Both the position numbers and the translations under genes were made by a program. A stretch of DNA of 64,000 nt from Sulfurimonas denitrificans DSM 1251 (lineage in GTDB: Bacteria; Campylobacterota; Campylobacteria; Campylobacterales; Sulfurimonadaceae), in assembly GCF_000012965.1 (NCBI RefSeq), contig NC_007575.1:1116001-1180000 (forward strand), read 5' to 3'. Position 1 is the stretch's first letter. Each line of letters opens with the position of its first letter. Shown piece by piece: positions 7,630 through 17,346 of the stretch. The notes under the pieces were generated by a model. The model had not been told where the DNA came from, searched no databases, and worked only from the letters and a program-made list of their open reading frames with translations.

Positions 7630-8928
7630 ATGTTAAGATTTGCTCCAAGTCCCACGGGTGATATGCATATAGGTAACTTAAGAGTTGCTATATTTAACTA
7701 TATTGTCTCAAAGCAGAGAAAAGAAGATTTAGTAATTAGAATTGAAGATACGGACAAAGACAGAAATATTGAGGGTAAAGATAAAGAGATATTAGATATT
7801 TTAAATCTTTTTGGTATTGATTACTCTGTTGTCATGTATCAGAGTGAAAATTTTCGTTTTCACAGAGCTATGGCACTTCAACTTTTGCAAGACAAGAGAG
7901 CTTTTAACTGCTTTTGTTCATCTGATTGGCTGGATAAAAAAAGAGAAGAGGCAAAAAATAGTAAAACTGCTTACAGATATGATGATGCGTGTGCCTCACT
8001 TCCTGATGAGCTTGTGATAGACAATGAGCACCCTTTTACGGTTAGAATAAGAAAACCGCTAGAGCCAATTATCATAAAAGATCATATTAAGGGCGAAATA
8101 AAATTCGAGCCAAATGATATAGATAGTTTCATCATTATGAGACAAGACAAGACGCCAATGTATAACTTTGCATGTGCAGTTGATGATATGCTTAGTGACA
8201 TTTCACTTGTTATTAGAGGCGAAGACCATGTAAGTAATACACCAAAACAGATTCTTATAAGAGAAGCTCTTGGATACAGTAAAAATATAGAGTATGCACA
8301 CCTGCCTATCATCTTAAATGATGATGGTAAGAAGATGAGCAAAAGAGATGACGCTTCTAGTGTAAAGTGGCTTCTTGAGGAGGGTTATCTTCCATCTGCA
8401 ATTGCAAATTATTTAATATTAATAGGAAACAAACCGCCAAAAGAGATATTTACTATACAAGAGGCAATTGAGTGGTTTAGTTTAGAAAATATATCTAAAT
8501 CCCCTGCCCGTTTCGACATAAACATGTTAAAACATGTAAACAAGGAACATCTAAAAATCTTAGATGCAAAAGAGTTATCAAGATATGTTGGTTTTGCAGA
8601 TGCTCAAATTGGAGAAGTTGCTAAAATATATCTTGAAGAAGCTAGTACAACTAAAGAGTTAAGAGCAAAGATAGCGCTAATTTTTGCAGAAAAAAATATT
8701 CCAGATGAGTTTAAAGAGTATGCACAGACTATAGTTAAGATTATACAAAAAGCACCCTACTTTGAGGAGTATGAAGATTTTAAAAACTACATTATACAAG
8801 AGTCTGGACTTAAGGGAAAAAATTTTTTTAAGCCGCTAAGAATTTTATTAATGGGTTCTGAACATGGACCAGATATTGCCACAGTATATAAACATATCAA
8901 AAATTATTTAGGTGAGATTGTAAAATGA
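7630..8928 (+). CDS. gltX: Glutamyl-tRNA synthetase
   Basis: 432 aa class I synthetase. The N-terminal Rossmann fold has [13 protein letters not shown] (HIGH-type motif) and the KMSKR loop appears as [12 protein letters not shown] near residue 238. It charges tRNA-Glu. Campylobacterota generally lack GlnRS and carry two GltX copies, one of which may charge tRNA-Gln with Glu for GatCAB to amidate; I cannot tell from this window which copy this is. The yggT gene follows with a 4-bp ATGA overlap. About 250 bp of AT-rich sequence separates it from tRNA-Glu, with no other gene seen there. Confidence 0.96.
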   Translation: MLRFAPSPTGDMHIGNLRVAIFNYIVSKQRKEDLVIRIEDTDKDRNIEGKDKEILDILNLFGIDYSVVMYQSENFRFHRAMALQLLQDKRAFNCFCSSDWLDKKREEAKNSKTAYRYDDACASLPDELVIDNEHPFTVRIRKPLEPIIIKDHIKGEIKFEPNDIDSFIIMRQDKTPMYNFACAVDDMLSDISLVIRGEDHVSNTPKQILIREALGYSKNIEYAHLPIILNDDGKKMSKRDDASSVKWLLEEGYLPSAIANYLILIGNKPPKEIFTIQEAIEWFSLENISKSPARFDINMLKHVNKEHLKILDAKELSRYVGFADAQIGEVAKIYLEEASTTKELRAKIALIFAEKNIPDEFKEYAQTIVKIIQKAPYFEEYEDFKNYIIQESGLKGKNFFKPLRILLMGSEHGPDIATVYKHIKNYLGEIVK

Positions 8929-9209
8929 GCATTTTAATAGAGATAATTCAAGGTTTGGGTTCTATAGCAATAGGAGTTATAAATGTCTATATATGGGTTG
9001 TAATTATTGCAGCACTTCTTAGTTTTGTAAATCCAGACCCATTTAATCCTATAGTCCAATTTTTGTACAGAGTCACAAATCCAGCTTATGCGCTTGTTAG
9101 AAGATATATAAAGACAAATTTTAATGGTTTAGATTTAGCACCACTTGTTATTGTTATTGGACTAGAGATAGTTATTGTATTACTTAGCTCTTTATTACAT
9201 GCTTTGTAA
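8925..9209 (+). CDS. YggT-family membrane protein
   Basis: 94 aa with two membrane segments (about residues 10-33 and 70-92) joined by the family's conserved loop with [20 protein letters not shown]. YggT proteins are inner-membrane proteins linked to osmotic tolerance and cell-division or envelope functions; the biochemical role is not settled. Start overlaps the gltX stop, so it is coupled to gltX. Confidence 0.88.
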   Translation: MSILIEIIQGLGSIAIGVINVYIWVVIIAALLSFVNPDPFNPIVQFLYRVTNPAYALVRRYIKTNFNGLDLAPLVIVIGLEIVIVLLSSLLHAL

Positions 9210-9215
9210 TTTTAG

Positions 9216-9707
9216 CTATTGTTCTTTTTTGTATTTTAAAACTACAGCAGATGAAGATAGATTGTCTTCTAGGAAAAGGTTTATAGATTCTGCTTGCTCA
9301 AATGCTACTATGTAAGAGTTTGTCCAGTCATTTTTTCTATTAATTAAGTGTGAAAATTGATTCTCTTTAGGTAGTTTTTCTACTTTAATTGGCAGTTTTG
9401 AGTTTAGTGTGAGCTTTAAATCACTCTCAATGGTGTTATTTGGATTGTTGAGCTCTTTTACATCTTTGAGGTATAAAAGAATAATGAAATATTCATATCC
9501 ATTAAATGATTCAGGATAGACTTCATTGAGGTAAATGGAAGACATAACCCCCATAACTTCGCCCTCTTTTGAAACTATTTTACTGCTTTGAATACTAGAA
9601 GCACTTAACTCTTTTTCTCTATCCATTTTAAACGCAAAAAAGGCGTTTTTTTTAGAACATCCACTAAAAAGTAGCATAAAAGTTAAAAATAGTAAAAAAA
9701 TCTTCAT
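9216..9707 (-). CDS. Putative lipoprotein of unknown function
   Basis: 163 aa with a lipoprotein signal: hydrophobic MKIFLLFLTFMLLFSGC with lipobox FSGC, so Cys17 would be lipidated. The mature part is not recognised; it has the look of a small beta-rich periplasmic domain. Convergent with yggT (6-bp gap) and divergent from mobB. Confidence 0.75.
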   Translation of the reverse strand: MKIFLLFLTFMLLFSGCSKKNAFFAFKMDREKELSASSIQSSKIVSKEGEVMGVMSSIYLNEVYPESFNGYEYFIILLYLKDVKELNNPNNTIESDLKLTLNSKLPIKVEKLPKENQFSHLINRKNDWTNSYIVAFEQAESINLFLEDNLSSSAVVLKYKKEQ

Positions 9708-9770
9708 TTAAATCCCTAGAAATAGTGAGAGAATTATATCTTATTAAACAACCTTTTAAAGACTATTTTG

Positions 9771-9776
9771 TATAAT
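9771..9776 (+). promoter_or_regulatory. -10 box of mobB
   Basis: TATAAT. It overlaps the longest possible in-frame start of mobB (TTG at 9768), which therefore cannot be translated from this promoter; the TTG at 9804 is preferred. Confidence 0.6.
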
Positions 9777-9803
9777 CACTTAATTTTTAAGAGGGTTAAC
9801 ATA

Positions 9804-10307
9804 TTGAAAAAAAGATTAGCAGTAGCATTTACAGGCCCATCAAATAGTGGTAAAACGACACTTATATTAAAAGTGGCGAGAAAGCTCATACATGAGTATA
9901 AGATGGATGTAGCCATTATAAAACATGACCCAAAAGATAAAGCTCGTTTTGATGTGGAAGGCAAAGATAGTTATAAATTTGCAGATACTGGCGCAGAGGT
10001 TATTGTAACTTCTCCAAATCGCACTACATACTTCTCTCAAAGACAAAAAGAACTAGATGAGATGATTAGACTTTTTGACAAGTTTGACATTTTGCTAGTT
10101 GAAGGGCTTAAAAACCTTCCTCTTCCTAGAATAAGCGTCTTTAGGGACTCTTTAGATGCTGAGTATTTTCCATACATGAATGCTTTAGCGACTGATGGTA
10201 GCATAGATATAAGCAGATATGATTTTCCAAAAAATGTTGCTATCTTAGACATAAACAGTTGTCAAGATGTAATAGAGTGGATATTAAAAAATGCAAAGGA
10301 AGTTTAA
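9804..10307 (+). CDS. mobB: Molybdopterin-guanine dinucleotide biosynthesis protein B
   Basis: 167 aa from a TTG start with an AAGAGGG site 9 bp upstream. P-loop GPSNSGKTTLI at the N terminus, then the IIKHDPKD and VEGLKNLPLPRI segments of the MobB P-loop GTPase family. MobB assists MobA in building the MGD form of molybdenum cofactor, needed by enzymes such as periplasmic nitrate reductase or formate dehydrogenase. The MobA gene is not in the window. Four bases separate it from fbp, so they are probably cotranscribed. Confidence 0.9.
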   Translation: MKKRLAVAFTGPSNSGKTTLILKVARKLIHEYKMDVAIIKHDPKDKARFDVEGKDSYKFADTGAEVIVTSPNRTTYFSQRQKELDEMIRLFDKFDILLVEGLKNLPLPRISVFRDSLDAEYFPYMNALATDGSIDISRYDFPKNVAILDINSCQDVIEWILKNAKEV

Positions 10308-10311
10308 ATAG

Positions 10312-11154
10312 ATGACTGACATATTTAGCGCAATACAAAGAACAGCAATAAGAATAAAAGATGCAATAGACACCAAAGATATAGGTTATTCACAGCAAGA
10401 AAATAGTTCTGGAGAGACGCAACTTCAGCTCGATATAAAATGTGATATGATTATTGAAGAGGAGTTTTCACATGTAACTTCTATTCATACAATTGCAAGT
10501 GAAGAGAAAGAGAGAGAGGTTATACTACATAAAGATGGTAGATATTTTATTGCTTATGACCCTCTGGATGGCTCATCATTAATAGATGTGAACCTTAGTG
10601 TAGGCTCTATTTTTGGAATATATGAAGGTGCATTTGGAGCAAAAAACATGGTAGCTTCATGTTACGTTGTTTTTGGTCCTCGCGTTGAGATGGTTTTTGC
10701 TCATAACAAAACGAAACTACACCTTCTTCAAGGCAAAGAGTTTGAGTTTGTAAAAGAGATTCGTCTCAATGAAAAAGGGAAGTTAAATGCACCTGGTGGA
10801 ACTCAACAAAATTGGAAGCCTTATCATAAAAAGATGGTTGATAGCTTTTTTAATGAGGGTTATCGCTTAAGATACTCTGGAGGAATGGTTCCAGATTTGC
10901 ATCAAATACTGCTAAAAGGCGGTGGCCTCTTTAGTTATCCTAGCACTTCAGATAAGCCAGATGGAAAGCTTCGCAAGCTTTTTGAAGTTTTTCCATTTGC
11001 TTTTATCTTTAATAGAGCTGGGGGAGAAGCCATTGATGGTGCAGTTGATTTAATGAACCTTGAATATGCACATATACATGATACTTCACCATGCTTTTTT
11101 GGCTCAAAATATGAGATACAAAGAGTAAGAGAAGTTTATGCAAGCAACCAATAG
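10312..11154 (+). CDS. fbp: Class I fructose-1,6-bisphosphatase
   Basis: 280 aa. The metal and substrate motif [23 protein letters not shown] (short form DPLDGSS) is diagnostic, as are IASEE earlier, [17 protein letters not shown], and FNRAGGEA near the end. It hydrolyses fructose-1,6-bisphosphate to fructose-6-phosphate, the committed step of gluconeogenesis that an autotroph must run to make hexoses. A little shorter than the E. coli enzyme. Its last 17 bp overlap the next small gene. Confidence 0.97.
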
Positions 11155-11344
11155 CAAAGAGTTGGATAAATTTGAACTTTATCTTGTTGATATGATTGTA
11201 AAGCTTCAAGATTGTCAGAGTGCAAAAAGCTTAGAAAGTTGTAGCAAATGCGAGTTTTATCTAAGCTGTGAGCTTAGAACTGATTATGTTAAAGCGGTTT
11301 ACAACAGTATGTCCAAAGGAGATACTGGTGGCTTTGAGTTTTAA
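11138..11344 (+). CDS. Small conserved-looking protein with four Cys
   Basis: 68 aa, start overlapping the end of fbp by 17 bp. Cys26, Cys35, Cys38 and Cys44 ([10 protein letters not shown]) could form a zinc site. No signal peptide. I do not recognise a named family. The tight placement between fbp and metG supports it as a real gene read from the same transcript. Confidence 0.75.
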
Positions 11345-11366
11345 ATTTGAATTTTAAGGATAAAAA

Positions 11367-13301
11367 TTGAGTAAATATATAACAACACCTATCTATTATG
11401 TTAACGGAGAGGCTCATATTGGGCATGCTTATACTACTTTTATAGCTGATACTCTAGCTAGATATGAGAAGCTCAAAGGTGAAGATACCTATTTTTTAAC
11501 TGGTACTGATGAACATGGTCAAAAAATAGAGGAGTCTGCTCAAAAAAATTCTAAGCCAACACAAGAGTTTGCAGATGAGATAAGTGCCTCTTTTAAAAAC
11601 CTTTGGGATGAGTTTGATATAAGCTATGATAAATTTATTCGTACAACTGATGCAGAGCATAAAAAGGGTGTCCAGAGAGCCTTTGAAGTTATGTATGCAA
11701 AAGGTGATATATATAAAGATTTTTATGAGGGTCACTACTGTGTAAGTTGTGAGACTTTCTTTACTGAGACGCAACTAGTCGATGGTGAATTTTGTCCTGA
11801 TTGTGGCAGAAGTACAAATATTGTCAAAGAGGAGAGTTACTTTTTTAGGCTCTCTAAATATGAAAATGCCCTTTTAAAGCACTATGAAGAGAACCCTGAT
11901 TTTATCCTTCCACGTTCTCGTGCAAATGAAGTTATAAACTTTGTAAAAGGCGGACTTAGAGATTTGTCAGTCACAAGAACATCTTTTACATGGGGTGTCG
12001 GGATGCCAAACTCTATAAAAGATGACAAGCATGTTATGTATGTTTGGCTTGATGCTCTTATGAACTATATTACAGCTCTTGGATATGGAACTACAGAGGA
12101 AAATATGCGTTATTGGCCAGCTTCAGTGCAGTTTGTTGGAAAAGATATACTTCGTTTTCATGCAATCTACTGGCCAGCATTTTTAATGAGTATTGATTTG
12201 CCTCTTCCTCAGCATATAGGTGCACATGGATGGTGGACTAGGGATGGCGAGAAGATGAGTAAATCAAAAGGCAATGTTATCTCTCCAAAACAAGTTGCTG
12301 ATGTTTATGGCGTTGAAAATTTAAGATATTTTATGCTCAGAGAAGTACCTTTTGGGCAAGATGGAGACTTTTCTCAAAGAGCATTTATAGATAGGATAAA
12401 CTCAGAGTTAAGTAACGACCTTGGAAACCTTTTAAATCGTATCATTGGTATGAGTGGTAAATACTCAGATTTTGAGATAGAGAGTGTTAATGTTTTAAAA
12501 TATCATAAAAAAGAGATTGATGCGATGAATGTCGTACTTGATTCACTCGATATTTTTATGAAAAATTTTCAAACGCATCGCTATTTAGAGGAGTTATGGA
12601 AACTATTTTCTATCGGGAACAAAGCCATTGAAGAGCATGCTCCATGGGTTAAGATGAAAGATGGAAAAAAAGATGAAGCGCTCTCTACTGTAGCACTTGT
12701 TGCAAATATTTTAGCAAAAGCGTCTATTATGCTTCATCCTGTTATGCCTCGCACTACAGATATTATTGCAGATGCTCTAAACTTTTCTATCTCTCATGAG
12801 AGCTACAGAGAGCTTGTTCAAGAGAAAAAGCTTTTAAAATTGTTTAATATTAAACCTGTTCCACCTCTATTTCCACGTGTTGATGAGCCGCTTATGCCTG
12901 AAGCCCCACTTGCTCAACCAAATATTACAAAAGAGAGCGTGAAGGCTGCGGAACAAAGTCTGTGTGAGGGTGATAATCTTATAGAAATTGGGCAATTTTT
13001 TCAAACTTCTCTCAAAGTTGGGACAGTAATCGCAGCAGAAGAAGTTGAGAAGAGTAAAAAACTTCTAAAACTTCAAGTTGACTTGAATGAAGGAAAACCT
13101 AGACAGGTAGTTGCTGGAATAAGAGAGTTTTATAGCGCAGAGTCTCTTATAAATACTCAAGTTTGTGTTGTTGCGAACTTAAAACCTGCAAAACTTATGG
13201 GAATGATCTCAGAGGGAATGCTTCTTGCTGCTAAAGATGAAGATGGGTTGTGTTTGATACGACCTGAAAAACCTAAAAAAGCAGGCACGCCTATTGGATG
13301 A
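11367..13301 (+). CDS. metG: Methionyl-tRNA synthetase
   Basis: 644 aa from a TTG start with AAGGA upstream. Class I motifs TPIYYVNGEAHIGHAY (HIGH) and KMSKSKGN (KMSKS) are present; the zinc-knuckle region has CVSCETFFTETQLVDGEFCPDC-type Cys pairs (C-x2-C ... C-x2-C). The last ~105 residues form the EMAPII/OB-fold tRNA-binding domain (FQTSLKVGTVIAAEEVEKSKKLLKLQVD) used for dimerisation and tRNA binding. The next gene overlaps its stop by 4 bp. Confidence 0.97.
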   Translation: MSKYITTPIYYVNGEAHIGHAYTTFIADTLARYEKLKGEDTYFLTGTDEHGQKIEESAQKNSKPTQEFADEISASFKNLWDEFDISYDKFIRTTDAEHKKGVQRAFEVMYAKGDIYKDFYEGHYCVSCETFFTETQLVDGEFCPDCGRSTNIVKEESYFFRLSKYENALLKHYEENPDFILPRSRANEVINFVKGGLRDLSVTRTSFTWGVGMPNSIKDDKHVMYVWLDALMNYITALGYGTTEENMRYWPASVQFVGKDILRFHAIYWPAFLMSIDLPLPQHIGAHGWWTRDGEKMSKSKGNVISPKQVADVYGVENLRYFMLREVPFGQDGDFSQRAFIDRINSELSNDLGNLLNRIIGMSGKYSDFEIESVNVLKYHKKEIDAMNVVLDSLDIFMKNFQTHRYLEELWKLFSIGNKAIEEHAPWVKMKDGKKDEALSTVALVANILAKASIMLHPVMPRTTDIIADALNFSISHESYRELVQEKKLLKLFNIKPVPPLFPRVDEPLMPEAPLAQPNITKESVKAAEQSLCEGDNLIEIGQFFQTSLKVGTVIAAEEVEKSKKLLKLQVDLNEGKPRQVVAGIREFYSAESLINTQVCVVANLKPAKLMGMISEGMLLAAKDEDGLCLIRPEKPKKAGTPIG

Positions 13302-14293
13302 GACTCGAAAACTTTTTAGCACTTACTCAAACTACTCTTATTAATGAGCCTTATGTTCATAGTTTTGAAAATATTGCCTTTGATGCTCTCAAAGTAAAGA
13401 GAGGCGATCTTTTTTTTGCGTACACTACGCAAGAGATTCCGCTCGCAGTTGAGAATGGTGCTTATGGAGTTATCTTTGATAAACCCGCACAAATAAGTGA
13501 TAATGAAATTGCTTGGATAAAAGCAGACAGTCTAGATAATGCGCTCAAGAAACTAATTCGTTTTAAAACTATTGAAAAAGAGATAGTCGCTTATGAGTGC
13601 AATGAGATTATTTTAAAACTCTCTTTGCAAGTGATAACTTTGCCAAATTTTCGCACTATTTGCGGAGATTTGAAATCTATTTTTAAAATTATTTCAGAAG
13701 TCGAAACAAAAACCATCCTCCTCTTTAGCCCTGCCCTTACCTCTAAAGAGATATTCGCAGTTGTTAAAAAAATGCCAATTGCCTCTTTTGAGCCAGTTGA
13801 AATTATGGAGCAAACTCTTTTTGAAACATCTTTTATATATGATAATGTTTTTTATGAAAGACAGCTTATTTCGCCATTTTTCATTCCCTATTTAGAGGAA
13901 CTTTTACATCTGTATAAAACGCTTAAGATAGAGTATAAACTAAAGAAATTCACTCCAATAGAGCATTTTGAACCAGTTTTTACAAACAAAAAATTTGAGA
14001 TTAAAAATTTTGGCTCTAGTGACAAAGTGCTTATATTTGAACCAAATATAGAGCTTATAGAGAAGCAAATCTCTTTTTTACAACAACATGCGTCATGGGC
14101 AAATACTATTTTTGTACTCCCTCATGACGTTGAGTCAAAAGATAGCAAAAATATCTTTAGATATAAAAATGAGAAAGAGATTGTAAATATTTTAAGAAAC
14201 AATCTCTTCAATTTTGCCCTAATCGTAGGCGTTGATAAGTCAATTTTAAATAGGCCTCTATCAAATCAAACACAATTAACTATGGATTTTTAA
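13298..14293 (+). CDS. Conserved Mur-ligase-like protein lacking a visible ATP site
   Basis: 331 aa. The first ~90 residues resemble the UDP-binding N-terminal domain of MurE/MurF (FDALKVKRGDLFFAY, then AVENGAYGVIFDKP). The remainder has no GKTT-type P-loop or Mur ligase catalytic lysine that I can see, so it is unlikely to be an active ligase. I recall a similar protein next to metG in Campylobacter. The ATGA overlap with metG indicates coupling. A role in wall precursor binding is only a guess. Confidence 0.8.
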   Translation: MRLENFLALTQTTLINEPYVHSFENIAFDALKVKRGDLFFAYTTQEIPLAVENGAYGVIFDKPAQISDNEIAWIKADSLDNALKKLIRFKTIEKEIVAYECNEIILKLSLQVITLPNFRTICGDLKSIFKIISEVETKTILLFSPALTSKEIFAVVKKMPIASFEPVEIMEQTLFETSFIYDNVFYERQLISPFFIPYLEELLHLYKTLKIEYKLKKFTPIEHFEPVFTNKKFEIKNFGSSDKVLIFEPNIELIEKQISFLQQHASWANTIFVLPHDVESKDSKNIFRYKNEKEIVNILRNNLFNFALIVGVDKSILNRPLSNQTQLTMDF

Positions 14294-14303
14294 GGTACAT
14301 GTA

Positions 14304-15437
14304 ATGAATAGAAGAGATTTTCTCGCCACAGCAACTACCGCCTCAGCAGCCTTAGCACTAAATGGGTGCAATGATAGCAACAGAGAGGCTATTGATTACT
14401 CTAAGCATCCAAAATTTAAGAGCGATGATGAAAAAAGAGTAAATATAAATAGAAATAAAAAAACAGTTATAAAGCTAGCAACGAGTTGGCCAGGGAGTTT
14501 TCCAATTATTGGTACTGGTATTGAGAAGTTTGCCCAGAGAGTTAAAGATATAAGCGGTGACTCTTTGGAGATAAAAATCTATCCTAAAAATGTACTCGTT
14601 CCTGATCTTGCTGTTTTTGATGCCGCAAGCAGTGGACAGATAGATGCTTTTCACTCTGGTCCATATTATTGGAAAGGTAAAAATAGTGCATTTTCACTAT
14701 ATAGCGGTATTCCTTTTGGTTTTACTTCTGAAGAGATAAACTCATGGATGCTCTATGGTGGCGGGTTGGAATTATGGAGAGAACATTATGCAAAAAATAA
14801 TCTCTACCCTTTTATGGGCGGAAACACAAACATACAGATGGGCGGGTGGTTTAGAATGGAGATAAATTCGCTCTCTGACATGAATGGACTCAAGATGAGA
14901 ATTCCAGGACTTGGTGGAGAAGTTTTTTCAAAAATGGGAGTAAATTCAGTTCTTCTTCCTGCTGGAGAGATTTATACTTCACTTGAGAGAGGTGTCATTG
15001 ACGCTACCGAATGGGTTGGTCCTGCACTGGATATAAAGATGGGATTTTATAAAGTAGCACCATTTTATTACTCTGGATGGCATGAGCCTGGATCTATCCT
15101 CGAACTAACTTTTAATAAACAGTTTTGGAATAAGTTGGCGTTTGAGCATCAAAGTATGATAGAAGTTGCGAGCAGTGAGATGAATTCAAATATGACTTAT
15201 GAGTTTCATTATGAAAACATCCATGCACTTAAAAATTTGCGTGAGTTAAATATAGAGATAAAAGAGTTTCCTCTGGATGTAATAACTGCTGCAAAAGTAG
15301 CATTACAAGAGGTTCTTGATGAGTTTGGCCAAAAAAATAGCGACTTTAAGATAGTAAATGAGTCTATACAGAAACATTTAAGCCTCTCTAAAGAGTGGAG
15401 TGACGCTAGTCTTAGATACTTTTTAAATGTTAGATAA
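14304..15437 (+). CDS. TRAP transporter substrate-binding lipoprotein (DctP family), Tat-exported
   Basis: 377 aa. The N terminus has a twin-arginine signal (NRRDFLATA) that runs into a lipobox (ALNGC), so it is probably a Tat-exported lipoprotein. The mature part is a DctP-type solute receptor: VIKLATSWPGSFPIIGTG, LKMRIPGLGGEVFSKMGVN, ERGVIDATEWVGP. Such proteins usually bind dicarboxylates or other organic acids and pass them to DctQ/DctM permeases; neither is adjacent, so the partner is elsewhere or absent. AAGG ribosome binding site. Confidence 0.9.
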   Translation: MNRRDFLATATTASAALALNGCNDSNREAIDYSKHPKFKSDDEKRVNINRNKKTVIKLATSWPGSFPIIGTGIEKFAQRVKDISGDSLEIKIYPKNVLVPDLAVFDAASSGQIDAFHSGPYYWKGKNSAFSLYSGIPFGFTSEEINSWMLYGGGLELWREHYAKNNLYPFMGGNTNIQMGGWFRMEINSLSDMNGLKMRIPGLGGEVFSKMGVNSVLLPAGEIYTSLERGVIDATEWVGPALDIKMGFYKVAPFYYSGWHEPGSILELTFNKQFWNKLAFEHQSMIEVASSEMNSNMTYEFHYENIHALKNLRELNIEIKEFPLDVITAAKVALQEVLDEFGQKNSDFKIVNESIQKHLSLSKEWSDASLRYFLNVR

Positions 15438-15458
15438 ATTAAAAGAAGAGAGAAATTA

Positions 15459-16691
15459 ATGAAAATCCTATTATTAACCGCCATGCTTTTGCAAAATACA
15501 CTTTTTGCTTCATTTAGTGCAAATATTATTGATGCGGTCAGTTTGAAACCTATTAAAGATGTCACTATTAGTGATTCTGTTTTGAGTGTTAAAAGCGATA
15601 TCAATGGAAGTTTTACTATAAATAGTCTTGAAAAACCTCTACATGTAAAAGCGTGTGGATATAGACCATATAAAATTACACAAGAGTCAAGTGATAAAGT
15701 TCTTAAGCTTGAACCTCTTGTTGTAAAAGCGCTATATTTAAGTTTTTGGCATACAAATAATCAATCTCCAAAGCTAAGAGATATTTTAAAAATAATAGAT
15801 GAAACAGATATAAATACAGTTGTTGTAGATGTTAAAAATGAGTATGGACACACATCATTTAAAACATCTTTTGAACAAGCCAACAGCTATGGCGCTGATA
15901 AAAGTATCATAAATAGAAATATAGAAGAGTTTATGTCAATTATGAGAGCTAAAAATATCTATACGATTGCAAGAATTGTGACATTTAAAGATGAGCTTCA
16001 AGCTATTAACAATGTGGATTATGCTATCAAAAATAGAGATGGCACTATCTGGAGAAACCATGACAATATGGCTTGGGTTGATCCTTTTGATGTCAGAGCG
16101 CATAACTACGCAATTTCTGTTGCGCAAGAGGCGGCAAAAGTCGGTTTTGATGAGATAAATTTTGACTATATTCGCTTTCCTGCAAAAGATGGGCTGCTTT
16201 ACTCTAAAGAGAGCACTCAAGAGAGTCGTATAAAAGCAATTAGTGATTTTTTAAATCTTGCACAAGAGAGACTTAGAAAATATGGGGTATTTATCTCTGC
16301 GGATACTTATGGAAATATATGTTGGACCAAGGATGATAATAACATAGGTCAAACAGTTAGCTCGATGGCACCACATGTAGATTATTTGGCTCCAATGTTA
16401 TATCCATCTGGATTTGCAAGTGGTTCATTTTCATTTAAAAGCCCATCAAACCACCCACATACTGTAATTTACAGAAGCATTAAAAATATAGAAGATAGAA
16501 TTGACACAAAAAGAGTTAGACCATGGTTGCAGTATTTTAAGGACTACGCACATGAAAAACGGCATTACAGAGAGTTTGAGATAAAAGAGCAGATTAGAGC
16601 AACACAAGATATAAATACTAATGGATGGATGATGTGGTCACCATCTAGCAGATACAATATAGAATATTTTATAAAAGACAAATCGCTTTAA
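15459..16691 (+). CDS. Putative secreted glycoside hydrolase (DUF4015 / GHL type)
   Basis: 410 aa with a cleavable signal peptide (residues 1-17). Residues ~20-90 look like a carboxypeptidase-regulatory-like beta-sandwich; from ~93 a TIM-barrel like that of the putative glycoside hydrolase DUF4015 family begins (VVVDVKNEYGHTSF, MAWVDPFDVRAHNYAISVAQEAAKVGFDEINFDYIRFP, SADTYG, LAPMLYPSGF). The acidic residues of DEINFDYIRFP are candidate catalytic groups. Substrate unknown, perhaps an exopolysaccharide. Lies 21 bp after the DctP gene; the last 23 bp overlap the convergent YgjP-like gene. Confidence 0.82.
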   Translation: MKILLLTAMLLQNTLFASFSANIIDAVSLKPIKDVTISDSVLSVKSDINGSFTINSLEKPLHVKACGYRPYKITQESSDKVLKLEPLVVKALYLSFWHTNNQSPKLRDILKIIDETDINTVVVDVKNEYGHTSFKTSFEQANSYGADKSIINRNIEEFMSIMRAKNIYTIARIVTFKDELQAINNVDYAIKNRDGTIWRNHDNMAWVDPFDVRAHNYAISVAQEAAKVGFDEINFDYIRFPAKDGLLYSKESTQESRIKAISDFLNLAQERLRKYGVFISADTYGNICWTKDDNNIGQTVSSMAPHVDYLAPMLYPSGFASGSFSFKSPSNHPHTVIYRSIKNIEDRIDTKRVRPWLQYFKDYAHEKRHYREFEIKEQIRATQDINTNGWMMWSPSSRYNIEYFIKDKSL

Positions 16692-17346
16692 GCTCTTTGT
16701 TTAGGGCTTTTGCTTTAGGCATATACTCAAAAACAAGAGAGTGGAATTTTTTTGAATGGTTCATATGCACTAGATGTGAAAGCTCGTGAACCACTATAAA
16801 ATCAATAAGCTCTTTATCTATTTTTATAAGTTCTGTATTTAGAGTAATAACCATTTTTGAGCTACAACTTCCCCATCTACTTCGCATTTTTTTAAATTTT
16901 AGTTCACTAAAACTCAATTTCATAACCTTTGCAAAATATTCTACTCTTTGAGTTAGGTAAAGAGTTGCAAAATTTTTATAAAATTTTTCATAGCACTTTA
17001 AAATAGTATCTTGTTCTGAAATATCTACTTTTTGAAGTAACTCTCTTAGCTCTTTTGCCTCATCTGAATCCATACTAAAAACCTCTCCAAAGAGTAGAAT
17101 CTCATCTTGAAGATTTATGCTTATAGGTTTTGATAACTCTATGGTTTTTAGCTGTTTTCTTATCCATGGCTCTCTTTGGATAAGAAGCTTTTGAATAAAT
17201 GCGTTTGATACTTTTGGAGTCTTAAGAGTGATTTCACCATTTTTCTTCACACTTAGATAGCTATTTTTTAGAGTTGCTTTTTGTAGATGCAAAATCTCTA
17301 AATCATTAAAATTAATCTTACATGTACTCAATAGGGTCTTTTGCAT
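16669..17346 (-). CDS. YgjP/SprT-like zinc metallopeptidase
   Basis: 225 aa of the YgjP family (DUF45). The zinc motif [16 protein letters not shown] (HExxH plus a downstream His) near the C terminus is clear, preceded by [12 protein letters not shown], another family hallmark. Cytoplasmic; substrate unknown. The start chosen overlaps the end of queC by 29 bp and has no clear ribosome binding site, so translation may be coupled to queC or begin slightly later. Confidence 0.88.
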   Translation of the reverse strand: MQKTLLSTCKINFNDLEILHLQKATLKNSYLSVKKNGEITLKTPKVSNAFIQKLLIQREPWIRKQLKTIELSKPISINLQDEILLFGEVFSMDSDEAKELRELLQKVDISEQDTILKCYEKFYKNFATLYLTQRVEYFAKVMKLSFSELKFKKMRSRWGSCSSKMVITLNTELIKIDKELIDFIVVHELSHLVHMNHSKKFHSLVFEYMPKAKALNKELKAICLL

